A stretch of DNA of 64,000 nucleotides, from assembly GCF_032121415.1 (NCBI RefSeq), contig NZ_CP135079.1, positions 5,332,001-5,396,000 on the forward strand. Reading direction: 5' to 3'. Shown here piece by piece: positions 40,683 through 50,152 of the stretch. Origin of the DNA: Streptomyces parvus (GTDB taxonomy: Bacteria > Actinomycetota > Actinomycetes > Streptomycetales > Streptomycetaceae). The first letter of the stretch is position 1. The number at the start of each line of letters is the position of its first letter. Under the pieces are notes generated by a model. That model saw nothing but the letters and a program-made list of their open reading frames with translations, was not told where the DNA came from and did no database searches. The position numbers were made by a program, and so were the translations under genes.

Positions 40683-42128
40683 ATGCCGCTCATGACCCGC
40701 CGCCTGCGCGCCGCCCTGCTGGCGACCGCCTCGGCCACCCTCGTCGCCGCCGCTCTGCCCGCCCCCGAGCCCCTGGGTATCGGCGACCGGCTCTTCCCCG
40801 AGCTGGGCAACCCCGGATACGACGTCCTCGCGTACGACATCGCCTTCACCTACCACGGCTCCAACACCAAGCCCCTGGACGCCGTCACCAAGATCCGCGC
40901 TCGCACCACCGCCCCGCTGGACCGGATCAACCTCGACTTCGCCCGGGGGACCGTCCAGGGCGTCGAGGTCAACGGGCAGAGCGCCGACTTCGGCAGCAAG
41001 AGGGAGGACCTCGTCCTCCAGGCACCCCGCCGCCTCCCCGCGGGCGCACCGCTGAACATCACCGTCCGGCACACCAGCGACCCGAGCGGATCCGGGGACG
41101 ACGGCGGCTGGGTGCGTACCGCCGACGGGCTCGCCATGGCCAACCAGGCCGACGCCGCCCACCGCGTCTTCCCCGGCAACGACCACCCCTCCGACAAGGC
41201 GTACTTCACCTTCCGGATCACCGCCCCGCACCGGCTGACGGCGGTCGCGGCCGGGCTGTCCACCGGGAAGACCCGGCACGGCTCCTCGATCACCTGGACC
41301 TACCGCACCGAGCACCCCATGGCCACCGAACTGGCCCAGGTCTCCATCGGCAGCTCCGCCGTCGCGCACCGCACAGGACCGCACGGGCTGCCGGTACGCG
41401 ACGTCGTCCCGGCTGCCGACCGGAAGAAGCTGGAGCCCTGGCTGAGGAAGACCCCGGCCCAGCTGGAGTGGATGGAGCAGCGGGTCGGCCGCTACCCCTT
41501 CGAGACGTACGGGGTGCTCGTCGCCGACAGCCCCATCGGGTTCGCCCTGGAGACCCAGACGCTGTCGCTGTTCGGGAAGTCCTTCTTCACCGAGCCCGCC
41601 TACCCGGAGTGGTACGTCGACTCGGTGATGATCCACGAGCTGGCCCACCAGTGGTTCGGCAACAGCGTCTCGCCCGCGAGCTGGTCCGACCTGTGGCTCA
41701 ACGAGGGACACGCCAGCTGGTACGAGGCCCGGTACGCCGAGGAGAACGGCGGCCCGACCCTGGAACGCCGGATGCGTGAGGCGTACGAGCTGTCCGACGG
41801 CTGGCGCGCGGACGGCGGTCCTCCGGCGCACCCGGACGGCCCGGCTCCGGGGAAGAAGCTCAGCCTGTTCCGCCCGGTGATGTACGACGGCAGCGCGCTG
41901 GTGCTCTACGCACTGCGCCAGGAGATCGGCGAGGCCGCCTTCGACCGGCTGGAGCGCACCTGGGTCCGGGTGCACCGGGACTCCACGGCGACCACCGCGG
42001 ACTTCACCCGGCTGGCGTCCGGTATCGCCGGCCGCGACCTGACCGCCTTCTTCGACGGCTGGCTGCACGGCGGGAAGACCCCGCCGATGCCCGGGCACCC
42101 GGACTGGAGCAGCGCGAAACCCGCGTGA
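40683..42128 (+). CDS. M1 family zinc metallopeptidase, secreted
   Basis: A 481-residue gluzincin aminopeptidase-like protein, shorter than full M1 aminopeptidases because the C-terminal helical domain is reduced. The signal sequence is MTRRLRAALLATASATLVAA. Zinc ligands are H318 and H322 in MIHELAHQWFGNSV and E341 in DLWLNEGHASWYEARYAEEN. The exopeptidase motif usually written GAMEN reads GFALETQ, keeping the Glu. It was probably released to degrade peptides outside the cell. The start may be ATG 40683 or 40692. Confidence 0.88.
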   Translation: MPLMTRRLRAALLATASATLVAAALPAPEPLGIGDRLFPELGNPGYDVLAYDIAFTYHGSNTKPLDAVTKIRARTTAPLDRINLDFARGTVQGVEVNGQSADFGSKREDLVLQAPRRLPAGAPLNITVRHTSDPSGSGDDGGWVRTADGLAMANQADAAHRVFPGNDHPSDKAYFTFRITAPHRLTAVAAGLSTGKTRHGSSITWTYRTEHPMATELAQVSIGSSAVAHRTGPHGLPVRDVVPAADRKKLEPWLRKTPAQLEWMEQRVGRYPFETYGVLVADSPIGFALETQTLSLFGKSFFTEPAYPEWYVDSVMIHELAHQWFGNSVSPASWSDLWLNEGHASWYEARYAEENGGPTLERRMREAYELSDGWRADGGPPAHPDGPAPGKKLSLFRPVMYDGSALVLYALRQEIGEAAFDRLERTWVRVHRDSTATTADFTRLASGIAGRDLTAFFDGWLHGGKTPPMPGHPDWSSAKPA

Positions 42129-42259
42129 CGGGCCCGGTGGGTCCGTGCCACTATCGACGCGTCGGCGCGGCGGACCGCACCGGAGTTCCCCGAAGGGAAT
42201 CATCCGGGAAGATCACACGTTGCAACTGACGTAAAGACTTCTATCGACGTAAGGATCCA

Positions 42260-43780
42260 ATGACCTCCTCTTCTTCCCTTCCCCAGGACGCGCAGGACGC
42301 GCAGAGCGCTACGGAGAACACGACCGAGAGCCTCACCGAGGCCCGCCGGGCCGACGCCCTGATGGAAGAGGACGTCGCCTGGAGCCACGAGATCGACGGA
42401 GCCCGGGACGGCGACCAGCTCGACCGCTCCGAGCGTGCCGCCCTGCGGCGCGTGGCCGGTCTCTCCACCGAGCTCGAGGACGTCACCGAGGTCGAGTACC
42501 GCCAGCTGCGCCTGGAGCGCGTGGTGCTGGTGGGCGTCTGGACCTCGGGGACGGTGCACGACGCGGAGATCTCCCTCGCGGAGCTCGCCGCACTCGCCGA
42601 GACGGCGGGCGCCCAGGTGCTGGACGCGGTGTACCAGCGGCGCGACAAGCCCGACCCGGCGACCTACATCGGTTCGGGCAAGGCGCTGGAGCTGCGCGAC
42701 ATCGTGCTCGAATCCGGTGCCGACACCGTCGTCTGCGACGGTGAGCTGAGCCCCGGCCAGCTGATCCACCTGGAAGACGTCGTCAAGGTCAAGGTGGTCG
42801 ACCGGACCGCCCTGATCCTCGACATCTTCGCCCAGCATGCCAAGTCCCGCGAGGGCAAGGCCCAGGTCTCGCTCGCGCAGATGCAGTACATGCTGCCCAG
42901 GCTGCGCGGCTGGGGCCAGTCGCTCTCCCGCCAGATGGGCGGCGGCGGTTCCAGCGGCGGTGGCGGAATGGCCACCCGTGGTCCCGGTGAGACCAAGATC
43001 GAGACGGACCGGCGGCGGATCCGCGAGAAGATGGCGAAGATGCGCCGGGAGATCGCGGAGATGAAGACCGGCCGCGAGATCAAGCGGCAGGAGCGCAAGC
43101 GCAACAAGGTGCCCTCCGTCGCCATCGCCGGATACACCAACGCGGGCAAGTCGTCGCTGCTCAACCGTCTGACCGGGGCCGGTGTCCTGGTGGAGAACGC
43201 CCTGTTCGCCACCCTGGACCCGACCGTCCGCCGGGCCGAGACGCCGAGCGGCCGCACCTACACCCTGGCCGACACCGTCGGGTTCGTCCGGCATCTGCCG
43301 CACCACCTCGTCGAGGCGTTCCGCTCCACCATGGAGGAGGTCGGCGAGTCCGATCTCATCCTCCATGTGGTGGACGGCTCCCACCCGGTGCCGGAGGAGC
43401 AGCTCGCCGCGGTGCGCGAGGTGATCCGGGACGTCGGCGCGGTGAACGTCCGAGAGATCGTCGTGATCAACAAGGCGGACGCAGCGGACCCCCTGGTCCT
43501 CCAGCGCCTCCTGCGCAACGAGAAGTACGCGATCACGGTCTCGGCCCGGACGGGCGAAGGCATCGAGGAGCTGCTCGCGCTCATCGACGCCGAGCTGCCC
43601 CGGCCGTCCGTCCAGGTCGAGGCGCTCGTGCCGTACATCCAGGGGGCCCTGGTCTCCCGGGTGCACTCCGAGGGCGAGGTGCTCTCCGAGGAGCACACCG
43701 CCGAGGGCACCCTGCTCAAGGCCCAGGTCCACGAGGAGCTGGCCGCCGAGCTGGAGACCTTCGCGCTCGCCGCGCACTGA
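42260..43780 (+). CDS. hflX: Ribosome-associated GTPase HflX
   Basis: A 506-residue GTPase that splits or rescues stalled ribosomes under stress. The HflX domain has DKPDPATYIGSGKALELRDI and RLRGWGQSLSRQMGGGGSSG, and the Gly-rich linker continues to RGPGETKIETDRRRIREK. G1 is GYTNAGKSSLLNRL, G3 is in DTVGFVRHLPHHLVEAF, and G4 is NKAD. The first 60 residues are a variable acidic extension. AAGGA precedes the ATG. A long hairpin follows the gene. Confidence 0.95.
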   Translation: MTSSSSLPQDAQDAQSATENTTESLTEARRADALMEEDVAWSHEIDGARDGDQLDRSERAALRRVAGLSTELEDVTEVEYRQLRLERVVLVGVWTSGTVHDAEISLAELAALAETAGAQVLDAVYQRRDKPDPATYIGSGKALELRDIVLESGADTVVCDGELSPGQLIHLEDVVKVKVVDRTALILDIFAQHAKSREGKAQVSLAQMQYMLPRLRGWGQSLSRQMGGGGSSGGGGMATRGPGETKIETDRRRIREKMAKMRREIAEMKTGREIKRQERKRNKVPSVAIAGYTNAGKSSLLNRLTGAGVLVENALFATLDPTVRRAETPSGRTYTLADTVGFVRHLPHHLVEAFRSTMEEVGESDLILHVVDGSHPVPEEQLAAVREVIRDVGAVNVREIVVINKADAADPLVLQRLLRNEKYAITVSARTGEGIEELLALIDAELPRPSVQVEALVPYIQGALVSRVHSEGEVLSEEHTAEGTLLKAQVHEELAAELETFALAAH

Positions 43781-43801
43781 CGGCCGCGGGACCGTACGAC
43801 A

Positions 43802-43852
43802 GCCGAAGGCCCGGCCCGGACCCCCTGAAGAGGTCCGGGCCGGGCCTTCGGC
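43802..43852. terminator. Strong bidirectional terminator between hflX and protease gene
   Basis: A perfect 21-bp inverted repeat (43802-43822 with 43832-43852) has a 9-nt loop, between the convergent stop codons at 43780 and 43872. It is the longest perfect stem seen in the window. Confidence 0.92.
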
Positions 43853-43871
43853 GTACGGCCGGGGTGCGGGG

Positions 43872-45044
43872 CTACCGACCGGCGAACTTGTCGCTCATCT
43901 TCGCGAAGGTGCGCCGGGCGTCCTCGCCGAGCCGCGGTCCGGCCAGCCAGCCCGAAGTGACCGGTCCGATCGAGGTGTTGGAGACCAGCATCGACTTCCC
44001 GTCCGGCCCGGCGACGAACCAGCCGCCGCCGGAGGAGCCGCCCGTCATGGTGCAGCCGATCCGGTACATGGTCGGGGTCCCCGGGGCGATCGAGAGCCGG
44101 CCGGGACGGTCGACGCACTGGTGCATCAGCAGACCGTCGTACGGCGGGCCCGCCGGGTAGCCCCAGGCGCCCATGCCGCTGATCTGCTGGATCTCCGGCG
44201 CGTCGAAGGAGACCTGCAGCGCGTTGCCCACCGTCTCCTCGAGGGACTTCGATCCGCTCGCAGGCTTCACATGCAGGACCGCGTAGTCGTACGGCGCACC
44301 GGCCCCGCCCGTCGGGCCGCCGCCGGAGATCCACTCGCCGGAGGACGCGGCCCAGTCCGCCCAGTAGGTGCCGTACGGGGCGACCTCCTGCGGCTGCGCG
44401 GTCCGCAGCTGCGCCGCGTTCTTGCCCTGGTCGTTGTACGAGGGCACGAAGACGATGTTGCGGTACCAGCCGCCGCCCGCACCCGCGTGCACACAGTGTC
44501 CGGCGGTCCACACGAGGTTGGACTTGCCGGGGTTCTCCGGGTCCTTCACGACCGTGCCCGAGCACACCATGGAGCCCTTGGGGGAGTCGAAGAAGACCTT
44601 GCCGACCGGGGCGGCGTACCGGTGGTAAGGCAGCTTCTCCGGCTTGGCCTGCACCGGGGCGGGCTCCGGGTCGCTGACATCCTGGCCGGCGGAGAGGTCA
44701 CCGGCCGCCATCGTCTTGGCGGGCTCCTCCGCCGAGGCCATCCGCTCCGGCTTCCACAGGCCGTCGATGACCGGGTTGACGAAGTCCTCGGCCTCGCGGA
44801 GCCAGCCGTCCTCGTCCCAGTTCTTCCACTCCCCCTTCTTCCACTTCTCCGGGTCCACCCCGTGCTTCTTCAGGGCATCGCCCAGATCGCCGGGGAGACC
44901 GGTGGCGGGGTCCGTCTCGGCCGCCTCTCCGGTGGCCGACGGCTCGGCGGCCGCGGAGTCCTCCTCGGGGGCGCAGGCCGTGGCCGTCAGTGTGAGCGCC
45001 GCGACGAGGCCGGTGGCGGCCAGCAGCGGACGTATCGATCGCAT
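43872..45044 (-). CDS. Trypsin-like serine protease lipoprotein (paralogue 1)
   Basis: A 390-residue exported lipoprotein. The signal MRSIRPLLAATGLVAALTL ends at lipobox TATACA (Cys24). A Trp-rich region of about 50 residues follows (EWKNWDEDGWLREAEDFVNP, VIDGLWKPERM) and then a chymotrypsin-fold domain. His is in LVWTAGHCVHAG, Asp in PYDYAVLHV and Ser in GCTMTGGSSGGGWFV. The start at 45044 is fixed by the signal peptide. Its closest relative is the next gene upstream on the same strand. Substrates are unknown. Confidence 0.88.
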   Translation of the reverse strand: MRSIRPLLAATGLVAALTLTATACAPEEDSAAAEPSATGEAAETDPATGLPGDLGDALKKHGVDPEKWKKGEWKNWDEDGWLREAEDFVNPVIDGLWKPERMASAEEPAKTMAAGDLSAGQDVSDPEPAPVQAKPEKLPYHRYAAPVGKVFFDSPKGSMVCSGTVVKDPENPGKSNLVWTAGHCVHAGAGGGWYRNIVFVPSYNDQGKNAAQLRTAQPQEVAPYGTYWADWAASSGEWISGGGPTGGAGAPYDYAVLHVKPASGSKSLEETVGNALQVSFDAPEIQQISGMGAWGYPAGPPYDGLLMHQCVDRPGRLSIAPGTPTMYRIGCTMTGGSSGGGWFVAGPDGKSMLVSNTSIGPVTSGWLAGPRLGEDARRTFAKMSDKFAGR

Positions 45045-45177
45045 GGAAGGAATCCCCCTGAACAGCTGGTTCGTGCGATGGCGCGCGACCTCGCCAGGCG
45101 CGGTGGCCCGGTCGCGGTCGTGCATTCTGTCATGTACATGTCATGCGGGATGTCCGAGTCGGCCGCCGGTCGCACAC

Positions 45178-45205
45178 GGCCCCCGGCAGTCGACTGCCGG
45201 GGGCC
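45178..45205 (-). terminator. Terminator between the two protease genes
   Basis: A near-perfect palindrome, GGCCCCCGGCAGT (45178-45190) and ACTGCCGGGGGCC (45193-45205), is separated by CG. It ends the 45229-46449 transcript, so the paralogues are probably expressed separately. Confidence 0.85.
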
Positions 45206-45228
45206 GGCCCCGCAGGCCCTGGCGCGCC

Positions 45229-46449
45229 CTACTGGCCCGCGTACTTCTCACTCACCGCGCGGTAGATGCCCTCGGCCTCCTTGCCGAGCCGCGGACCGGC
45301 CAGCCAGCCTGCCGTGACCGGGCCGATCGAAGTGTTCGAGACCAGGGCGGGCTTGCCGTCCTGGCCCGCCGCGACCCAGCCGCCACCGGAGGAGCCACCG
45401 GTCATCGTGCAGCCGATGCGGTACATCGTGGGCTGCTCCCGGAAGACCGAGAGGCGACCCGGCCTGTCCTTGCACTGGAGCAGCTTCTGGCCGTCGTACG
45501 GCGGCGCGGCCGGGTAGCCCGTGGCCGTCATCTCGGCGATCTTCGGCACGGCCGGAGCGTTGAACTCGACCGGCAGCGCCGAACCGACGGTCTCCTCCAG
45601 CGACTTGCCGCCCGCGCCCTTCTCCGGCGTCACGTGCAGCACCGCGAAGTCGTACGGCGCGCCCTGGCCGCCGACCGCGGCGCCCTGCTCGATCCACTGC
45701 TCGGAGGTCTGGGCCCACTGGCCCCACCACACACCGTAGGGAGCGATCTTCTCCTTGGGCGCGGTCTCCAGCTCGGCCGGCGACAGTCCGTCGTTGTTGT
45801 ACGCCGGGACGAAGGCGATGTTGCGGTACCAGCCGCCCTTCTTGCCCGCGTGCACACAGTGCCCGGCGGTCCACACCATGTTGGACTTGCCGGGGTTCGC
45901 CGGGTCCTTCACCACGGTCGCGGAACAGACCATCGAGCCCTGCGGGCCGTCGAAGAGCAGTTTCCCGGACTCCGGGGCGTTGTCGTGGTACGGCGTCGCG
46001 ACATCGGCGGCCCGGACCGGGGCCGGCGTCGGGTCCGTCACGCCGTCGTCGCCCGAGATGTCGTTGTCGACCGGGTTCTCCGGGGGCTTGTCGGCGTCCC
46101 GCATCCGGTCCGGGTCCCACAGGCCCTCGATGATCGGGTTGACGAAGTCCTTGGCCTCCCGCAGCCACTTGTCCTTGTCCCAGTTCTTCCACTCCCCGTC
46201 CCGCCACTTGTCGGGGTCGATCCCGTGCTCCTTGAGGCGGTCCTTCAGGTCGTCCGGAAGGGCGACCTTGCCGTCGGCCTGGCCGGCGGAAGCGCTGGGC
46301 GTGCCGCCCGCGTTGTCCTCCTCCGGACCGCACGCGGTGGCGGTGAGCGCCAGCACGGCTGCGACGGCGGTCGCGGCGAGCGCGGAGGAGGGCATGCGCC
46401 GTGCGCGCCTCCCGCGGCGTGCGGTATCGGTCGGGCGAATGGGTCGCAT
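45229..46449 (-). CDS. Trypsin-like serine protease lipoprotein (paralogue 2)
   Basis: A 406-residue protein parallel to paralogue 1 along its length. A basic N-terminus with RRGRRARR precedes the hydrophobic segment and lipobox TATACG (Cys40). The Trp-rich region (EWKNWDKDKWLREAKDFVNP, IIEGLWDPDRM) and the catalytic triad (VWTAGHCVHAG, PYDFAVLHVTP, GCTMTGGSSGGGW) match. The RR pair could suggest Tat export, but no S-RR-x-F-L-K motif is present. GGGGGAT lies upstream of both paralogues' starts. Confidence 0.88.
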   Translation of the reverse strand: MRPIRPTDTARRGRRARRMPSSALAATAVAAVLALTATACGPEEDNAGGTPSASAGQADGKVALPDDLKDRLKEHGIDPDKWRDGEWKNWDKDKWLREAKDFVNPIIEGLWDPDRMRDADKPPENPVDNDISGDDGVTDPTPAPVRAADVATPYHDNAPESGKLLFDGPQGSMVCSATVVKDPANPGKSNMVWTAGHCVHAGKKGGWYRNIAFVPAYNNDGLSPAELETAPKEKIAPYGVWWGQWAQTSEQWIEQGAAVGGQGAPYDFAVLHVTPEKGAGGKSLEETVGSALPVEFNAPAVPKIAEMTATGYPAAPPYDGQKLLQCKDRPGRLSVFREQPTMYRIGCTMTGGSSGGGWVAAGQDGKPALVSNTSIGPVTAGWLAGPRLGKEAEGIYRAVSEKYAGQ

Positions 46450-46750
46450 CTCGTGATCCCCCTGGGACTTCGTCACTCGGTACTCGTGCTGCATTGCGGA
46501 CACTTCGGGCGCCGGAGCTGATGGTTCCGCGCCGCTGTGCGGCCCCCACTATGCCGGTGCCGATGGTGACGGTACGCAGCAGGTCCACGGTTCCGTCGCC
46601 GCGAGGATGTTCCGATTTACCCGTGATCCATCGCGGTCGGTGTCGTTGGTACGTACGGGGGACACCAGGACAGCGTTCACGGCCTCGGTGCGTCCGCGCG
46701 AAATCGTACCGACGTGCAACGCAACTGTTACCGCAGGAGGATCAAGAGCC
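46450..46750. other. Divergent region: protease paralogue 2 and siderophore cluster
   Basis: This 301-nt gap must hold promoters in both directions. I looked for the DmdR1/IdeR iron box (TTAGGTTAGGC-type palindrome) and see none by eye. AGGAGG at about 46735 serves the GTG at 46751. No convincing extra gene is present. Confidence 0.45.
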
Positions 46751-48145
46751 GTGTCCGTGACCGAACCCGCACCGGTGGCGCCGCCCTCCGCGCACGAGGG
46801 CATCCTCCGCCGTCAGGCCCTGCGCGAATCGGCGGCCCGCACCTACGCCCGGTCCCTGCCGATCGTCCCGGTGCGCGCCCGCGGGCTCACCATCGAGGGC
46901 GCGGACGGCCGCCGGTATCTGGACTGCCTGTCGGGCGCGGGCACCCTGGCGCTCGGCCACAACCACCCCGTCGTGCTCGAAGCGATCCGGAAGGTCATCG
47001 ACTCCGGCGCCCCCCTGCATGTGCTGGACCTCGCCACCCCGGTCAAGGACGCCTTCACCACCGAGCTGTTCGCCACCCTGCCCCGGCAGTTCGCCGACAA
47101 CGCCCGCATCCAGTTCTGCGGCCCCGCCGGCACGGACGCCGTCGAGGCCGCCTTCAAGCTGGTCCGCTCCGCGACCGGGCGCTCCGGCCTGCTGACCTTC
47201 ACCGGCGCCTACCACGGCATGACCGCCGGGGCCCTGGAAGCCTCCGGCGGCGCCACCGACGTCCGGGTCACCCGGCTCCCCTTCCCGCAGGACTACCGCT
47301 GCCCGTTCGGGACCGGCGGCGAGCACGGCGCCACGCTCGCCGCCCGCTGGACCGAACACCTGCTGGACGACCGCAAGGGCGGGGTGCCCGCCCCCGCCGG
47401 GATGATCGTGGAGCCCGTCCAGGGCGAGGGCGGCGTCAACCCCGCCCCCGACGCCTGGCTGCGCCGCATGCGCCGGATCACCGAGGAACGGTCCATCCCG
47501 CTCATCGCCGACGAGGTCCAGACCGGCGTCGGCAGGACCGGCGCGTTCTGGGCCGTCGAACACAGCGGCGTCGTCCCCGACGTCATGGTCCTCTCCAAGG
47601 CGATCGGCGGTTCCCTGCCCCTCGCCGTGATCGTCTACCGTGCTGAGCTGGATCTTTGGCAGCCGGGCGCGCACGCGGGTACGTTTCGTGGCAACCAGCT
47701 CGCCATGGCGGCGGGCGCGGCCACGCTCGCGTACGTCAGGGAGAATCAACTGGCGGACCGCGCAGCGGTCCTGGGGGCGCGGATGCTCGCCCGTCTCCGG
47801 GAACTGAGGGCGCATCACCCGGGAATCGGTGACGTACGGGGGCGTGGACTGATGATCGGCCTGGAGCTGGTGGATCCCGAGAGCGCGCCCCTGCCCGCCG
47901 AAGCCGGCGACCCCGCCCCCGCCCCGCCGCCCGACCCGGCCCTCGCCCAAGCCGTCCAGCAGGAATGCCTGCGACGCGGCCTCATCGTCGAACTCGGCGG
48001 CCGGCACGGCGCCGTGGTCCGCCTCCTGCCGCCCCTCACCCTCACCGACGAGCAGGCGACTGCCGTCGTCGACCGTCTCGCCGACGCGCTGGCAGCCGCG
48101 ACACGCTCCCCGCACCGTCGGACCACCGCCGGGCCGACCTCCTGA
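46751..48145 (+). CDS. Diaminobutyrate--2-oxoglutarate aminotransferase-like, siderophore cluster
   Basis: A 464-residue class III PLP aminotransferase resembling RhbA/AcsF/EctB enzymes that make 2,4-diaminobutyrate from aspartate semialdehyde. Blocks include LDCLSGAGTLALGHNHPVVL, FCGPAGTDAVEAAFKLVRSA, FTGAYHGMTAGALEASGGAT, IADEVQTGVGRTGAFW and VLSKAIGGSLPLAVIVY with PLP-Lys at about 283. The GTG at 46751 has AGGAGG upstream. It is the first gene of a four-gene cluster with two NIS synthetases and an acyltransferase. Confidence 0.85.
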   Translation: MSVTEPAPVAPPSAHEGILRRQALRESAARTYARSLPIVPVRARGLTIEGADGRRYLDCLSGAGTLALGHNHPVVLEAIRKVIDSGAPLHVLDLATPVKDAFTTELFATLPRQFADNARIQFCGPAGTDAVEAAFKLVRSATGRSGLLTFTGAYHGMTAGALEASGGATDVRVTRLPFPQDYRCPFGTGGEHGATLAARWTEHLLDDRKGGVPAPAGMIVEPVQGEGGVNPAPDAWLRRMRRITEERSIPLIADEVQTGVGRTGAFWAVEHSGVVPDVMVLSKAIGGSLPLAVIVYRAELDLWQPGAHAGTFRGNQLAMAAGAATLAYVRENQLADRAAVLGARMLARLRELRAHHPGIGDVRGRGLMIGLELVDPESAPLPAEAGDPAPAPPPDPALAQAVQQECLRRGLIVELGGRHGAVVRLLPPLTLTDEQATAVVDRLADALAAATRSPHRRTTAGPTS

Positions 48146-48173
48146 CCCCGGAATCCCCACAAGGAAGAACGCC

Positions 48174-50069
48174 GTGAACCCCACCCCCGCGCCCGAGGCC
48201 GAAGGCCCCGGTACCCCCCAGCACCGAGGGCAGGACGGACCGGCCGCCCCCGGCACGGTCGAGGCGACGACCGTGCCCCGCCAGAAAACCCCGCACGGCC
48301 CCGCCCCCGCCGCATACGCGCCCGGGTCCAATCTCGCGGCCCAGGGCCCGGGCTTCGACGCGCTCGACGACCCGGACCCGCTCCGCGCCGCCGACGCGGC
48401 GGGCACCGAAAGCCTGCTGCGCTGCTGGACCCGGGAGAACGACCTGCCCCGCCCCGACGGAGCCACCCTGCGCATCGCCTTCCCCGCGAGCGGCACCGCC
48501 CTCCTCGTCCCCGTGCAGTACTGGTCCGCCACCGGGGCCCACCGTTTCGGCGCTCCCGCCCTGGAGAACGCCCCCGTCGGCGCCCCGCCCGCCGACGCCG
48601 CCACCGTCGCCGTCCTCATCGGCCGCGAGGGCGGCGAGAGCGGCGCCGGCGATCTGGTCGCCCGGGTCGCCGACTCCGTACGCCACACCGCCGGCTTCAT
48701 CGAGCAGCGGCGGCGCAGCCCGGCCGACCCCGCCGATGCGGATCTCTTCCTCACCGCCGAACAGTCCCTGCTGCTCGGCCACCCCCTCCACCCCACGCCC
48801 AAGAGCCGCGAGGGCCTCTCCGAATCGGAGTCCCGCCGCTATTCGCCGGAGCTGCACGGCTCCTTCCCGCTGCACTGGTTCGCCGTCGACCGGTCGCTGG
48901 CCGCCACCGACTCCGCCTGGAGCGAGGGCGGTCCGGCCACCGCCGAGGAACTGCTCGCCCCGCACGCCGCAGGGCTGAAGACGCCCCCCGGCACCGTCGC
49001 CGTCCCCGTCCATCCCTGGCAGGCCGCCGACCTGCTCCACCGCCCCCAGGTCCGCGCCCTCGCCGAGACCGGCCTGCTCCACGACCTCGGCCCGTACGGC
49101 GAGCCCTGGCACCCCACATCCTCCATCCGCACCGTGCACCGGCCCGGGGCGCGGGTCATGCTCAAGCTCTCCCTCGGCGTACGCATCACCAACTCCCGCC
49201 GGGAGAACCTCCGCAAGGAACTGCACCGGGGCGTCGAGGTCCACCGCCTCCTGTCCACCGGCCTCGCCGAGCACTGGCAGCGGGAGCACCCCGGCTTCGA
49301 CATCGTCCGCGACCCCGCCTGGCTCGCCGTCGACGACCCCGAGGGCGCCCCCGTCACCGGGCTCGACGCGGTGCTCCGCCACAACCCCTTCGGCCCGGGC
49401 GACGACGCCGCCTGCATCGCCGGACTCACCGCGCAGCGCCCCCGGCCCGGCCGCCCCGGTATGCACTCCCGGCTCGCGGAGGTCGTCTCCGCCCTGCGCG
49501 CCCGCACCGGCCTCACGGGCGCCGACGTCTCGGCCGAATGGTTCCGGCGCTATCTGCACCACGTCGTGCTCCCCGTCCTCTGGCTCGACGCCCACGGCGG
49601 AGTCGCCCTCGAAGCCCACCAGCAGAACACCCTCGTCCTCCTCGACCCGGACGGCTGGCCCGTCGGCGGCCGCTACCGGGACAACCAGGGCTACTACTTC
49701 CGCGACTCCCGCCGCGCCGAGCTGGACCGGCGGCTCCCCGGCATCGGCACCGTCAGCGACACCTTCGTCTCCGACCCGGTCACCGACGAGCGGTTCGCCT
49801 ACTACCTCGGCATCAACAACGTCCTCGGACTCATCGGGGCGTTCGGGTCCCAGCACCTGGCCGACGAACAGCAACTCCTCACCGTCCTGCGCCAATTCCT
49901 CACCGAGGCCGCGGAACTGGGCTCGCCCCTGCCCGCGTATCTCCTGGAGAACCGCCAACTGCGCTGCAAAGCCAACCTGCTGACCCGGCTGCACGGCCTC
50001 GACGAGCTGGTCGGACCGGTCGACACCCAGTCCGTGTACGTCACCATCGCCAACCCGCTCCACAGCTGA
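48174..50069 (+). CDS. IucA/IucC family NIS siderophore synthetase (type A-like)
   Basis: A 631-residue ATP-dependent ligase that joins citrate or a similar acid to an amine or alcohol. Motifs are LLGHPLHPTPKSREGLSESE, VPVHPWQ, HPTSSIRTVHRPGARVMLKL, LGVRITNSRRENLRKEL, LEAHQQNTLVLLDPDG and RYRDNQGYYFRDSRRAEL. The HPTPKSREG form and HQQN resemble citrate-activating type A enzymes (RhbC/AcsD group). The first 70 residues are a variable Pro/Gly-rich extension. It starts 28 nt after the aminotransferase gene. Confidence 0.88.
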   Translation: MNPTPAPEAEGPGTPQHRGQDGPAAPGTVEATTVPRQKTPHGPAPAAYAPGSNLAAQGPGFDALDDPDPLRAADAAGTESLLRCWTRENDLPRPDGATLRIAFPASGTALLVPVQYWSATGAHRFGAPALENAPVGAPPADAATVAVLIGREGGESGAGDLVARVADSVRHTAGFIEQRRRSPADPADADLFLTAEQSLLLGHPLHPTPKSREGLSESESRRYSPELHGSFPLHWFAVDRSLAATDSAWSEGGPATAEELLAPHAAGLKTPPGTVAVPVHPWQAADLLHRPQVRALAETGLLHDLGPYGEPWHPTSSIRTVHRPGARVMLKLSLGVRITNSRRENLRKELHRGVEVHRLLSTGLAEHWQREHPGFDIVRDPAWLAVDDPEGAPVTGLDAVLRHNPFGPGDDAACIAGLTAQRPRPGRPGMHSRLAEVVSALRARTGLTGADVSAEWFRRYLHHVVLPVLWLDAHGGVALEAHQQNTLVLLDPDGWPVGGRYRDNQGYYFRDSRRAELDRRLPGIGTVSDTFVSDPVTDERFAYYLGINNVLGLIGAFGSQHLADEQQLLTVLRQFLTEAAELGSPLPAYLLENRQLRCKANLLTRLHGLDELVGPVDTQSVYVTIANPLHS

Positions 50070-50152
50070 ACCGCCGCACCAGAGAGACTCCGACCGCACC
50101 CGCACCGGAGAAGCTCACCGACCGCACCCGGTCCAGAGAGGAGAGCCCCACC

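Noticed and set aside
40683..42128. M1 peptidase inactive because GAMEN is missing
   Set aside because: The zinc site HELAH plus Glu341 is intact and GFALETQ keeps the functional Glu, so the enzyme is probably active.
38379..42203. A 1274-codon open frame on the minus strand opposite rshA and the M1 peptidase gene
   Set aside because: The opposite strand encodes two well-supported proteins with catalytic motifs; this frame is a composition artefact.
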